DNA of 21,658 nucleotides from an uncultured Prevotellaceae bacterium (GTDB taxonomy: Bacteria > Bacteroidota > Bacteroidia > Bacteroidales > Bacteroidaceae). This document shows positions 6,369-14,671 of this stretch, one piece after another (the stretch's first letter is position 1; the number at the start of each line of letters is the position of its first letter). A program made the translations under genes and the position numbers. Location of the stretch: contig CALZOH010000019.1 of the NCBI GenBank assembly GCA_945827465.1, forward strand, positions 1 through 21,658, in the 5' to 3' direction. Below the pieces are notes generated by a model. It was not told the DNA's origin and searched no databases. It saw nothing but the letters and a program-made list of their open reading frames with translations.

Positions 6369-9300
6369 TTGGTGGCCTTGGTGCTGGGCCTCTATCTGCT
6401 GCCGGTGGTTGTTTGCAATCTTCCGGCGATGCGCTCCTTATTGTCGGCTAAGGTTTCTGATATGCTGAGTAAGAAGCTCGGGACGACGTTGCAGGTGGGC
6501 GATGTGCATTTTGTGTCGTTCAATTGCGTTGATCTGAAGGATATTGTGCTGCTGGATCAACAAAAGGACAGCCTGCTGAGGGCTCAAAAGGTTACGGCAC
6601 AACTGAATATCTCCGATTTGTTGCAGAAAAAGTTGGTGATACGTCACCTCGACCTTTTTAATACCTCTTGTCACCTTTACCGGGAGTCCCCCCACTCTGC
6701 TTTTAATTTCCAATTTATCGTAGACAGCCTGTCATCTTCCGACCAGAAGGAGTCGTCCGGATTGCAATTGATGATCCATACGCTGATGATACGCAATCTC
6801 TGCGTCAATTATGACTGCCTTTCTGAAGTGAGACGTCGCGATCACTTGGATTTCAACCATCTGTCTTTCCGTCAGGTAGATGCTGACTTGCGCATCAATC
6901 ATGTGGCTAAGGATTCAGTCAACATTCGTCTGCGAAATATCAAGCTCAAGGAACAGTGTGGTTTGGAACTGCGCCGCTTGGCCTGTAACGTGGTGGCCGG
7001 ACCTTCGTCTGCCGTCTTGAAGAACTTTGAATTGCTACTGCCCAATTCCCGAATCGCCTTGAGCAGGCTTACGGCCCGTCACGCAACCCCTCAACCGAAG
7101 TTAGATGTGGTTCACGGCGATTTCTCCGATGTGAATCTGACGGCCGAGCTGGTTCCGAAGGATTTTTCATTCCTTCTTCCGTCCCTGCGCACCTTGGACG
7201 AGCCTTATTCACTTTCCGCTCGACTGGATAAACAGCATGCCGCGCTCTCGGCAGCCGTTTCGCTCGCCTCCCGAACGAATGACAACGTGCGGTTAAAGAC
7301 TTCTGCCGAGTTGAATCTCTATCAATTGTTGGAAAAAGAGCTTAACCTCTCTTGCCAACTCCATCAGTTGGAACTGGCATCGGCCGAATTGGGCGAATGG
7401 CTCACTGCCCTTTCGCCTTCAAAGCCCCTTCCGCCCGTCTTGGAGCGTGTGGACCGCCTTCGACAGACGGGTCACCTGCAATGTCGGGGTGACGAGCTGA
7501 CGTTTCAGGGTGAAACCTCGTGTGAACAGGCTTCGGTTCATGAGAATATTCGTTTGTTGAAGAATAGAATACATGCTCTTGTTGAAGTAAAACAACTTCA
7601 GTTGGGACAACTGCTTGACAGTCCCGATTTATTGGGCGATGTGGCCGGACAAGTGCGTGTGGAGGGTACACTCACCCACCCCACGGCTCTCGATTTCCAC
7701 TCCACGTTGCACGATATGCAGTTCAAGGGCTATCATTATAAAGGAATAGAAATGGGCGGACACTTCTCTCCCGAAGAACTGACTGCTACGGTCGACGTCA
7801 ACGATCCTCACCTGGCAGTTTCGCTCCAAGGGCACTACCGTCCGCGTTCGCCCCAAGAGGTGTTGAACCTCACGGCCCGTCTTCATCAGATGCAACCCGG
7901 CAAACTCAATCTGGCCGACGACTACGGAGAGGCTTCTCTCTCGGCACAGTTCTCTGCCTCGGTGCAGGCATTCAGTCCTACCTTGTTGGGACGCATTGCC
8001 GTGAGAGATTTATCGATGAATGATGCCGGAAAAACCTATGGCTTCGACAGCCTGCTCCTTTCTACCCGCCTGCGCAACGGTCTTTTCACCACCCGCATAG
8101 AGAGTGATATTCTGGAAGGAGAGACCAGCGGCAACGTGGCCTTGGCCGATATTCCGGCAGAACTCTTTCAGATGGTGAAGGGAGAGCTTGATGTGCTCCC
8201 GTCTATCTTCTCCGACAAGAATCCCGGTAACGACCGCTACGCATTCGTCGACTTCAAGCTGAAAAAGGCTGATTTCCTTGAGCATGTGCTCCGTCTGCCC
8301 GTTCATTTTGAGTCGATGCCCCACGTGACGGGCTATTTCAATCAGGCCGAGCAGAAGGTGCAGTTTTCGGCTTATCTCCCTCTCTTCTACCTCAACGAGA
8401 GCTGCTACAAGGAAGGAAGCGTCTTCCTGACCAACGCCAATGACTCCTTGCGCCTCCTGGCCCATATCACCAAGCAGTTTGACAAGGAAGACGTGGAGTT
8501 TATGCTCAATACGAAGGCTCGGCAGAATGATGTTTTGTCGCAACTGCAATGGAAAACGCTTCATGGAAACGGTACTCACGGCAGCGTGGTGGCTCGCTCC
8601 ACGTTTTCAAAGGACGATGAGGGCAACGATCAGGCTTTCGTGCGCCTGTATCCCTCCAATATCTACGTACACGACTCTGTCTGGCAGGTTTCACCCTCTT
8701 ATTTCGAGTTAAAAAAAGGTCAGTATCAAATCCGAGACTTTAAGATCTCGCACGCCGGCCAGTTCGTTTCGCTCAACACGCGTACTGACGGACTGACAAG
8801 TGGCAAAGGACTCATCGCTCAGATCAAGGACATCGACCTGGGTTATGTATTTGACATTCTGAACTTCCATCCCGTTGATTTTGAGGGCCGGGCTTCGGGT
8901 GAGATATTGACTGATGACCTGGCAGAGAGCAAGGACGTTCACGCCCGACTCACCGTTCGCGACTTCACGTTTAATACCGGCAGCATGGGAGTGCTTCAGC
9001 TCAAAGGAAAATGGGATAACGACAACAAGACCATTCTGCTTGATGCCAAAACACAGGAGTCGGACGAAGATTCCACCCTTATCCGCGGCTTTGTCAACGT
9101 GGGCGAAAACCGCATTGACCTTCAATTCGAGTCAATGAAGACCAACCTGGGTTTCCTCAATAAATATCTCGGAGGAATATTCAGTGGATTGGAAGGCCGA
9201 ACCACCGGACAACTGCGACTTTCCGGTCCCTTGAACGCCATGAACCTTGAAGGACGCGAAAAATTGGACTACCTCACCCTCTCGCCGCGGGTGCTCAACA

Positions 9301-10736
9301 CAACTTACCATATCACCAACGACAGTGTAATCCTTTCACCCGGAAAAATTCATTTCAAAAACATCACGCTGAAGGATCAGCACGGTAATGTGGGCCATAT
9401 CAATGGCGACATACTCCATCGTGTGCTGCATGATTTCCGTTTCGACGTCGCCATAGATGCCGATAATCTGTTAGTATATGATTGGAACGACCGCGAAACC
9501 GATACTTTTTGGGGAACGGTCTATGGCGACGGCCTTTGCAAGCTTTCCGGTTCCACCGACGAACTTCACGTGAACCTCTCCATGACTCCTCGCAGCAATT
9601 CTACCTTTGTCTACGACAGCTCCACCCCCGGCGACAACGATAACAACGAGTACATTCACTTCGTCAACCCCTTTGAGAACAAGGCAACCGACCTCACCGA
9701 CCGCGGTGAGAAGGTTTCCGACAATAGTTTGAAGGATTCGTCGACCGATATATACCTTGATTTCAACATCAATGCCACTCCCGAAGCCACGTTAGTGATT
9801 CTGACCGACAACAAAACGGGTGACAAGATGTCGCTCAACGGTCACGGGCCTTTGCACATCAATTACTACAACAAAGGCAGGTTCAACATCTTCGGAACTT
9901 ACAACCTCGACCACGGACAATACCGCATCACCATTCGTGATATCATTCATAAGAACTTTGCCATGCAACAAGGTGGTACCATTCGCTTTAATGGCGCGCC
10001 CATGGATGGCGATCTTAACCTGAAAGGGATCTATACCATCAACTCTGTATCGCTTGCTGACCTGAACTTAGGCAATCTCAAGAGCAATTCAGCCAATGTT
10101 GACTGCATACTTTACTTTAAAGGCAAGTGCGGCAGTCCTCAAATTTCGTTCGACCTTGATCTGCCCAACGTCAACGAGGATGAAAACCAGATGGTACGCA
10201 ACATGATTGCTTCGCAGGGAGATATAAATATGCAGATTATTTACCTGCTGGGCATCGGACGATTCTTCACTTATGACTACGCCAACTTTAACGGCGGCAC
10301 CACACTCAATAATCAGTCGTCAGTAGCCATGCAATCGCTCTTGGCAAGCACCTTGAGCGAGCAATTTAACTCCATGCTCTCCAACGCACTCCATCTGAAC
10401 AACTGGAAATTCGGTACCAGCATCGCCACAGGCCGTATGGGTTGGAGCGATATGGAGGTCGAAGGCTTGTTATCAGGTAGTTTGCTCAACAACCGGGTCT
10501 TAATCAACGGCAACTTCGCTTATCGCGACCAGCCCACCTACTCCAACAACTTTGTGGGAGACTTCAATGTGCGTTGGTTGCTCACCCCTTCGGGCGGCAT
10601 CAGTCTCAAAGCCTATAGCGAAACCAACGACCGCTATTTTACCAAGACTTCACTCACAACGAACGGCATCGGTATTCTCTTTCAGCGTGATTTCAATTCG
10701 CTCCGCGACTTCTTCCACGTCGGTAAGAAGAAGTAA
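6369..10736 (+). CDS. tamB: TamB-like translocation and assembly module protein
   Basis: TamB-family proteins span from the inner membrane through the periplasm to the outer membrane as long beta-rich bridges. They are implicated in outer-membrane protein assembly and lipid transport with a TamA/Omp85 partner. From 6369 the protein has 1455 residues: a hydrophobic N-terminal anchor (VALVLGLYLLPVVV), a long beta-repeat body with no other membrane segment, and a C-terminal TamB/DUF490 domain (about 1080-1450) with GTYNLDHGQYRITIRDIIHKNF, GGTIRFNGAPMDGDLNLKGIY and LLSGSLLNNRVLINGNF. The start is uncertain. 6369 is TTG, but the frame is open from 6336 (RIKSLSYIVRILVALVLG), giving a more natural positively charged N-terminus without any ATG. 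It is alone in its unit. Its partner gene is not in the window. Confidence 0.92.
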   Translation: MVALVLGLYLLPVVVCNLPAMRSLLSAKVSDMLSKKLGTTLQVGDVHFVSFNCVDLKDIVLLDQQKDSLLRAQKVTAQLNISDLLQKKLVIRHLDLFNTSCHLYRESPHSAFNFQFIVDSLSSSDQKESSGLQLMIHTLMIRNLCVNYDCLSEVRRRDHLDFNHLSFRQVDADLRINHVAKDSVNIRLRNIKLKEQCGLELRRLACNVVAGPSSAVLKNFELLLPNSRIALSRLTARHATPQPKLDVVHGDFSDVNLTAELVPKDFSFLLPSLRTLDEPYSLSARLDKQHAALSAAVSLASRTNDNVRLKTSAELNLYQLLEKELNLSCQLHQLELASAELGEWLTALSPSKPLPPVLERVDRLRQTGHLQCRGDELTFQGETSCEQASVHENIRLLKNRIHALVEVKQLQLGQLLDSPDLLGDVAGQVRVEGTLTHPTALDFHSTLHDMQFKGYHYKGIEMGGHFSPEELTATVDVNDPHLAVSLQGHYRPRSPQEVLNLTARLHQMQPGKLNLADDYGEASLSAQFSASVQAFSPTLLGRIAVRDLSMNDAGKTYGFDSLLLSTRLRNGLFTTRIESDILEGETSGNVALADIPAELFQMVKGELDVLPSIFSDKNPGNDRYAFVDFKLKKADFLEHVLRLPVHFESMPHVTGYFNQAEQKVQFSAYLPLFYLNESCYKEGSVFLTNANDSLRLLAHITKQFDKEDVEFMLNTKARQNDVLSQLQWKTLHGNGTHGSVVARSTFSKDDEGNDQAFVRLYPSNIYVHDSVWQVSPSYFELKKGQYQIRDFKISHAGQFVSLNTRTDGLTSGKGLIAQIKDIDLGYVFDILNFHPVDFEGRASGEILTDDLAESKDVHARLTVRDFTFNTGSMGVLQLKGKWDNDNKTILLDAKTQESDEDSTLIRGFVNVGENRIDLQFESMKTNLGFLNKYLGGIFSGLEGRTTGQLRLSGPLNAMNLEGREKLDYLTLSPRVLNTTYHITNDSVILSPGKIHFKNITLKDQHGNVGHINGDILHRVLHDFRFDVAIDADNLLVYDWNDRETDTFWGTVYGDGLCKLSGSTDELHVNLSMTPRSNSTFVYDSSTPGDNDNNEYIHFVNPFENKATDLTDRGEKVSDNSLKDSSTDIYLDFNINATPEATLVILTDNKTGDKMSLNGHGPLHINYYNKGRFNIFGTYNLDHGQYRITIRDIIHKNFAMQQGGTIRFNGAPMDGDLNLKGIYTINSVSLADLNLGNLKSNSANVDCILYFKGKCGSPQISFDLDLPNVNEDENQMVRNMIASQGDINMQIIYLLGIGRFFTYDYANFNGGTTLNNQSSVAMQSLLASTLSEQFNSMLSNALHLNNWKFGTSIATGRMGWSDMEVEGLLSGSLLNNRVLINGNFAYRDQPTYSNNFVGDFNVRWLLTPSGGISLKAYSETNDRYFTKTSLTTNGIGILFQRDFNSLRDFFHVGKKK

Positions 10737-10896
10737 CGGCTAATCTTCCGCTTCGTTCTTTCAGATAGTATATTCTCCCTGTTACAACCCTCCGTGTTTC
10801 GCGAGCGGCAGCCTCTGTTCGTTTATAACATCCGGATCAATGATGGGGTTTTGATGTTTCGTTTTGGATTGATATGTTTAAATTTCATCGAATAAC

Positions 10897-11190
10897 TGTA
10901 GGGGCGTATCGCATACGCCCTGACGTGGGCGAATGAGGTATTTTTCGCCTTTAACCCAAATCGGTCATTAGACTATTATGCGCAAACAAACTTTCTTTTT
11001 GTCATCTGCCTTTCCGTTTTTCGGTTGCAATGGAACCCCATTGCGCCCTCAAAACGTAGAGACATCTGAACAAAAACAAGAGTTGTTATCATCATAACGC
11101 TAATGACCGATTTGGGTTTAATTGGTATCTAATAGCGTCGAATGAGAGCATATTTGCTGCCATGAAGGGCGTATGCAATACGCCCCTACA
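10897..11190. repeat. REP-like palindrome pair, copy 2 (interrupted by a nested element)
   Basis: The left arm is TGTAGGGGCG plus TATCGCATACGCCC at 10897-10920. The right arm is GGGCGTATGCAATACGCCCC plus TACA at 11167-11190, with one change in the loop region. Total length is 294 bp. Subtracting the 162-bp insertion and one 5-bp target duplicate leaves 127 bp, the same as copy 1. The shared interior includes TTTCGCCTTT, GTATCTAATA and GTCGAATGA. Similarity to copy 1 continues past the right arm (TTGTTCGG). Confidence 0.85.
10955..11116. mobile_element. 162-bp non-autonomous element (MITE-like) with 17-bp perfect terminal inverted repeats
   Basis: CCCAAATCGGTCATTAG (10955-10971) is repeated exactly inverted as CTAATGACCGATTTGGG (11100-11116). 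Both ends are flanked by TTTAA (10950-10954 and 11117-11121), consistent with a 5-bp target duplication. The equivalent point in palindrome pair copy 1 has a single TTTAA, so that copy looks like an empty site. The element has no room for a transposase, so it would need one in trans. Inside, GCAATGG (11027-11033) and CCATTGC (11038-11044) form a 7-bp hairpin with an AACC loop. A related end occurs at 21641-21658. I cannot name the parent insertion-sequence family. Confidence 0.85.
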
Positions 11191-11203
11191 CTTGTTCGGT
11201 TGT

Positions 11204-11410
11204 AATATCCGGCCATGAAATTCCTTGTTCAGTGGTTTTGCTTACATGCAAAATCACTCCTTTTGCCAGGGTAGCCATTTGGCTTGCATGCAAAGTGCCT
11301 TCGGGGCGAATGGGAGTGATGGATGGGTTTTGCAATGGACTTCCCGGAAAATGGTCAGTCTTGTTTTGTTTCTGAGCTAATGCCAACAACGGTTCGGCAG
11401 GTGTCAATGA
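11204..11410. repeat. Possible degenerate repeat or decayed small ORF with a 42-bp-spaced motif
   Basis: TTTTGCTTACATGCAAAATC (start 11236) and TTTGGCTTGCATGCAAAGTG (start 11278) are similar 22-bp motifs 42 bp apart; about 17 of 22 positions agree. On the minus strand an open frame (11186-11407) reads through both and gives the related peptides TLHASQ and ILHVSK. I recall similar LHASQM...GVILHA peptides in Prevotella annotations, which suggests a dispersed repeat and not a functional gene. I could not test that here. Confidence 0.35.
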
Positions 11411-11546
11411 GCATTGGATAAGAATTGACCTAATGACAGGAGCATCTGCGCATGGATGGAGGGAGGCTATCGGGCAACAGGATGCAAAATGTCAGCAAAA
11501 ATGAGTGGGTTAAGGTCTGAATGACAGATATTCTGAAAAAAAAGGC

Positions 11547-11554
11547 TAACTTTG
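11547..11554 (+). promoter_or_regulatory. -7 promoter box of fabD
   Basis: TAACTTTG matches TAnnTTTG exactly. The transcript would start near 11559 and give a leader of about 23 nt before the fabD ATG. No competing box was seen nearby. Confidence 0.7.
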
Positions 11555-11581
11555 CAGCCTGAAATTTAAATAGTACCAAGA

Positions 11582-12475
11582 ATGAAAGCAGTAGTATTCC
11601 CGGGCCAAGGTGCCCAATTTGTTGGAATGGGAAAGGATTTATACGAAAACAATCCCTTAGCAAAAGAACTGTTTGACAAAGCCGATGAGATTTTAGGCTA
11701 CAAGATTACCGACATCATGTTTGCCGGTACCGATGAAGAGTTGAAACAAACCAAAGTAACCCAACCGGCCGTGTTCTTACACTCCGTTATCAAAGCGTTG
11801 TGCACTCCGGAATTGGTTCCAGATATGGTTGGCGGTCATTCACTGGGTGAATTTTCTGCTTTAGTGGCTGCCGGCGTGTTAAACTTCGAAGACGGTTTGA
11901 AGTTAGTGTATGCTCGTGCCATGGCGATGCAGAAAGCTTGCGAGATGAAGCCTTCTACGATGGCAGCGGTGATTGCATTGCCCGACGAACAAATCGAGGC
12001 TATCTGTGCTGAGGTCAGCACGGACGATTGCATCGTTGTTCCGGCCAATTACAACTGCCCCGGTCAGTTGGTGATTAGCGGTGACATTGAAGCAGTGAAC
12101 GTGGCTTGCGAGAAGTTGAAGGCAAGCGGTGCAAAACGTGCCTTGGTGCTCAAGGTGGGAGGCGCTTTCCACTCACCATTGATGCAGCCCGCCAAGGACG
12201 AACTGGCCAAGGCTATCATGGAAACCGAGTTCCACGCTCCGAAATGTCCCGTGTATCAGAACGTAGACGGTAAACCTCACACCGCACCTGAAGAAATCAA
12301 GGAAAACCTGATTGCCCAGCTCACATCACCCGTTCGTTGGACCGAAGAAGTGAATGCCATGGTGGCTGCAGGTGCAACTGAGTTTACAGAATGCGGTCCC
12401 GGTAAGGCTTTACAGGGTATGATTGCCAAAATTTGCAAAGGCAACGACGCTGTCAGCGTACAAGGTATCGAGTAA
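11582..12475 (+). CDS. fabD: Malonyl-CoA:ACP transacylase
   Basis: FabD moves malonyl from CoA to acyl carrier protein, supplying the extender unit for fatty-acid synthesis in the cytoplasm. The 297-residue protein has the expected N-terminal FPGQGAQFVGMG oxyanion-loop motif (6-17), the nucleophile S87 in GGHSLGEFSAL, R112 in the conserved YARAMAMQ, and catalytic H197 in GGAFHSPLM. All catalytic residues are intact and the length is normal. The ATG start is well placed behind a promoter box. A GH13 amylase gene starts 111 bp downstream on the same strand, and no acp or other fab gene is adjacent. Confidence 0.97.
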   Translation: MKAVVFPGQGAQFVGMGKDLYENNPLAKELFDKADEILGYKITDIMFAGTDEELKQTKVTQPAVFLHSVIKALCTPELVPDMVGGHSLGEFSALVAAGVLNFEDGLKLVYARAMAMQKACEMKPSTMAAVIALPDEQIEAICAEVSTDDCIVVPANYNCPGQLVISGDIEAVNVACEKLKASGAKRALVLKVGGAFHSPLMQPAKDELAKAIMETEFHAPKCPVYQNVDGKPHTAPEEIKENLIAQLTSPVRWTEEVNAMVAAGATEFTECGPGKALQGMIAKICKGNDAVSVQGIE

Positions 12476-12484
12476 ATAGCCGCT

Positions 12485-12559
12485 CTGCTCCCTTTGAGTG
12501 AGAGCAGGCCCACATTCACCATCATCCACAGACTCGTCAGATGCAGGTCTGTGGATGAT
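12485..12559 (+). other. Two hairpins between fabD and the amylase gene
   Basis: The first stem is CTGCTC (12485-12490) with GAGCAG (12502-12507). The second is a perfect 13-bp stem, ATCATCCACAGAC (12521-12533) with GTCTGTGGATGAT (12547-12559) and a 13-nt loop. No run of T follows either, so neither is a classic terminator. The second ends 27 bp before the amylase ATG and could affect readthrough, mRNA stability or translation; that is inference. Confidence 0.55.
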
Positions 12560-12586
12560 TTCAATTCAGGCAATTCCTTCACAAAT

Positions 12587-14284
12587 ATGTCCAAGCTCAT
12601 TATATATCAAATGTTGCCCCGTCTGTTTGGCAACAACAACGAACATCCCCAATACAACGGCCGCATCGACCAAAATGGTTGCGGCAAACTCAATGACATC
12701 ACCCCGGCAGTGCTTCGTAAGCTCAAGGATTTGGGTACCACCCACGTTTGGTACACCGGTCTCTTGGAACATGCCACTTGTACCGATTATTCAGACCATG
12801 GTATCAGATGCGATCATCAAGCCGTGGTGAAGGGAAAGGCCGGTTCGCCCTACGCCATCAAAGACTACTACGACATAGACCCTGATTTGGCGTCAAAACC
12901 CGAGCTCCGCTTTCAGGAATTCAAGAATTTGTTGAAAAGAACCCATCAGGCAGGGTTGGGATTTGTGATGGACTTCGTGCCCAACCATGTGGCGCGTCAA
13001 TATCACTCGGATGCCCGTCCTGAAGGAGTGCGGGATTTGGGCGAGGACGACTGTACCACCCAGGCATTCAGCCCGCAAAACAATTTTTACTATATTCCTG
13101 GCCATTCACTGCACTGTCAGTTCGACATGAAAGGCGATGCGATGCAGCCATATCAGGAAGAACCGGCTCGCGTAACGGGTAATGACTGCTTCACAGCCTC
13201 TCCGGGTCGGAATGATTGGTATGAAACCATCAAACTGAACTATGGCGTGGACTATGTAGGCGGTCGTGTGTGTCGGTTTAACCCTATTCCCGACACGTGG
13301 CACAAAATGCTCCACATATTACTCTTTTGGGCTTCGCAGGGAGTGGATGCTTTTCGCTGCGACATGGCTGAAATGGTGCCGTGTGAGTTCTGGAACTGGG
13401 CATTGACCGAGGTAAAGCGGCAATATCCCGACGTGCTCTTCATAGCAGAGGTTTACAATCCGTCGTTATATCGCGAATACATCTTCAAAGGACATTTCGA
13501 CTATCTGTATGACAAAGTGGGGCTGTACGATACCCTTCGCGCCGTGACGCGATATGAACGTCCTGCGTCAGATATCTCTAACTGCTGGAAGAACGTGGGT
13601 GACATTCAGCAATATATGTTGAACTTCCTCGAGAATCATGATGAACAACGCCTGGCATCAGACTTCTATGCCGGCAACGGGCATTGTGGCAAGGCCGCAC
13701 TTCTGGTATCGGCCTGCATGAACACCAATCCTTTTATGATATATTTCGGTCAGGAGTTGGGCGAAAGGGGTATGGAACAGGAAGGATTCAGCGGACGCGA
13801 CGGTCGCACCACCATTTTTGATTATTGGAACGTCCCCACCCTGCTCGCTTGGCACAAGAATGGCAAGTATCTGAAGAGCAATTTGCCGGCTGAGAGCCGT
13901 TCGCTCTATGATTTTTATCTTAAAGTGATGAAGGCTGCCACCACTGAAGCAGCCATCAGCCGTGGCAGCTTCTACGATGTGATGTATGCCAACTACCATC
14001 ATGCCGGCTTTGACCCGCAGAGGTATTATTCCTTCCTCAGAAAGGCCGACGACGAGGTTATTTTGGTGGTGGCCAACTTCAGTCGGGAACTGCAACAGGC
14101 CGAGGTGGTACTTCCCCAACACGTTTTTGACTTCCTGCAACTGCCGGAGGGCGAAACCGAAGCGGTGGACCTGCTCACGGGCAAGCGCCAGATGTTGAAC
14201 CTGGCCGGTGACCGTGCAGTGAGCGTGGAGATGGAGCCTTATGGCGGCGTAATGCTGAAATTTAAAGCCGGAATAGATGAATAA
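12587..14284 (+). CDS. Alpha-amylase family glycoside hydrolase (GH13), cytoplasmic
   Basis: This is a retaining glycosidase acting on alpha-glucosidic bonds of starch-like glucans or maltodextrins. From the ATG at 12587 it has 565 residues and no signal peptide, which suggests action on internal glycogen or imported oligosaccharides. The four GH13 regions are clear: DFVPNH (129-134), GVDAFRCDMAE with nucleophile D259, FIAEVY with acid/base E288, and FLENHDE with H351 and D352. A small beta domain follows (about 475-565). The frame is open upstream to 12494, but that would place the start inside the hairpin region; 12587 gives a normal beginning, MSKLIIYQMLPRLFG. Its stop overlaps the start of the next gene by 8 nt, so the two are likely translationally coupled. 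The exact substrate cannot be read from sequence. Confidence 0.93.
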   Translation: MSKLIIYQMLPRLFGNNNEHPQYNGRIDQNGCGKLNDITPAVLRKLKDLGTTHVWYTGLLEHATCTDYSDHGIRCDHQAVVKGKAGSPYAIKDYYDIDPDLASKPELRFQEFKNLLKRTHQAGLGFVMDFVPNHVARQYHSDARPEGVRDLGEDDCTTQAFSPQNNFYYIPGHSLHCQFDMKGDAMQPYQEEPARVTGNDCFTASPGRNDWYETIKLNYGVDYVGGRVCRFNPIPDTWHKMLHILLFWASQGVDAFRCDMAEMVPCEFWNWALTEVKRQYPDVLFIAEVYNPSLYREYIFKGHFDYLYDKVGLYDTLRAVTRYERPASDISNCWKNVGDIQQYMLNFLENHDEQRLASDFYAGNGHCGKAALLVSACMNTNPFMIYFGQELGERGMEQEGFSGRDGRTTIFDYWNVPTLLAWHKNGKYLKSNLPAESRSLYDFYLKVMKAATTEAAISRGSFYDVMYANYHHAGFDPQRYYSFLRKADDEVILVVANFSRELQQAEVVLPQHVFDFLQLPEGETEAVDLLTGKRQMLNLAGDRAVSVEMEPYGGVMLKFKAGIDE

Positions 14285-14612
14285 TGATTGGAAATCGCGC
14301 CTGGGCGTGGTCTTTTCGACCAATCCCGACTTTGGTTATCAAACTGACGATGAAACCGAAGAGGTCGAAACTCTGCCCAACCGTCAGCAGAAGCTCCACG
14401 TATATTTTGAGCGGGCGGGACGAAAGGGTAAAACCGTCACGTTGGTCGAAGGTTTCGTAGGAAAAGAGGCTGACCTTGCCGCTTTAGAGAAAAAGCTCAA
14501 GGCAAAATGCGGTTGCGGCGGTTCGTCGAAAGACGGTGTCATCCTGATACAGGGTGACCACGTGGCAAAAATCAAGGAATTCCTGACGAAAGAAGGCTAC
14601 AAAGTTTGTTGA
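14277..14612 (+). CDS. SUI1/eIF1-like translation initiation factor (YciH family)
   Basis: The protein belongs to the eIF1/SUI1 family, bacterial branch YciH. Its members can bind the small ribosomal subunit and influence start-site selection in vitro, but the bacterial physiological role is poorly defined. It has 111 residues: a variable N-terminus (1-38) and a SUI1 domain (about 39-111) with GKTVTLVEGF (51-60), the KCGCGGSSKDGVILIQGDH core (77-95) and the terminal FLTKEGYKVC. The ATG overlaps the amylase stop codon by 8 nt in another frame, so coupled translation is likely. No promoter box was seen for it alone, and it ends 59 bp before nnr, which has its own promoter. Confidence 0.92.
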   Translation: MNNDWKSRLGVVFSTNPDFGYQTDDETEEVETLPNRQQKLHVYFERAGRKGKTVTLVEGFVGKEADLAALEKKLKAKCGCGGSSKDGVILIQGDHVAKIKEFLTKEGYKVC

Positions 14613-14659
14613 CGCCATATCTTCTCGGGAGGTTGGAAAGATAAGTCAAAAGAAATCTC

Positions 14660-14667
14660 TAAATTTG
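14660..14667 (+). promoter_or_regulatory. -7 promoter box of nnr
   Basis: TAAATTTG is an exact TAnnTTTG match. Only CAGT separates it from the ATG at 14672, the same geometry as at yigZ, so the mRNA may be leaderless. Confidence 0.7.
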
Positions 14668-14671
14668 CAGT

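Larger units (their letters stand above)
10737..11546. other. Repeat-rich intergenic region between tamB and fabD
   Basis: About 0.8 kb without a convincing gene. It contains palindrome pair copy 2 (10897-11190) with a nested 162-bp element (10955-11116), then a stretch (11204-11410) with a 42-bp-spaced duplicated motif and a minus-strand open frame of doubtful reality. The fabD promoter follows. No clear terminator was seen for tamB in 10737-10896. Confidence 0.5.

Noticed and set aside
8010..8579. Minus-strand open frame of 189 codons
   Set aside because: It is antisense to tamB and reflects the codon bias of that gene; no recognisable motif.
12494..12586. Upstream extension of the amylase reading frame
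   Set aside because: It runs through the hairpin region and adds residues with no GH13 similarity; the ATG at 12587 gives a normal N-terminus.
13658..14323. Long minus-strand open frame (221 codons)
   Set aside because: It lies wholly antisense to the C-terminal part of the GH13 gene and the start of the SUI1-like gene, both of which have clear family motifs.
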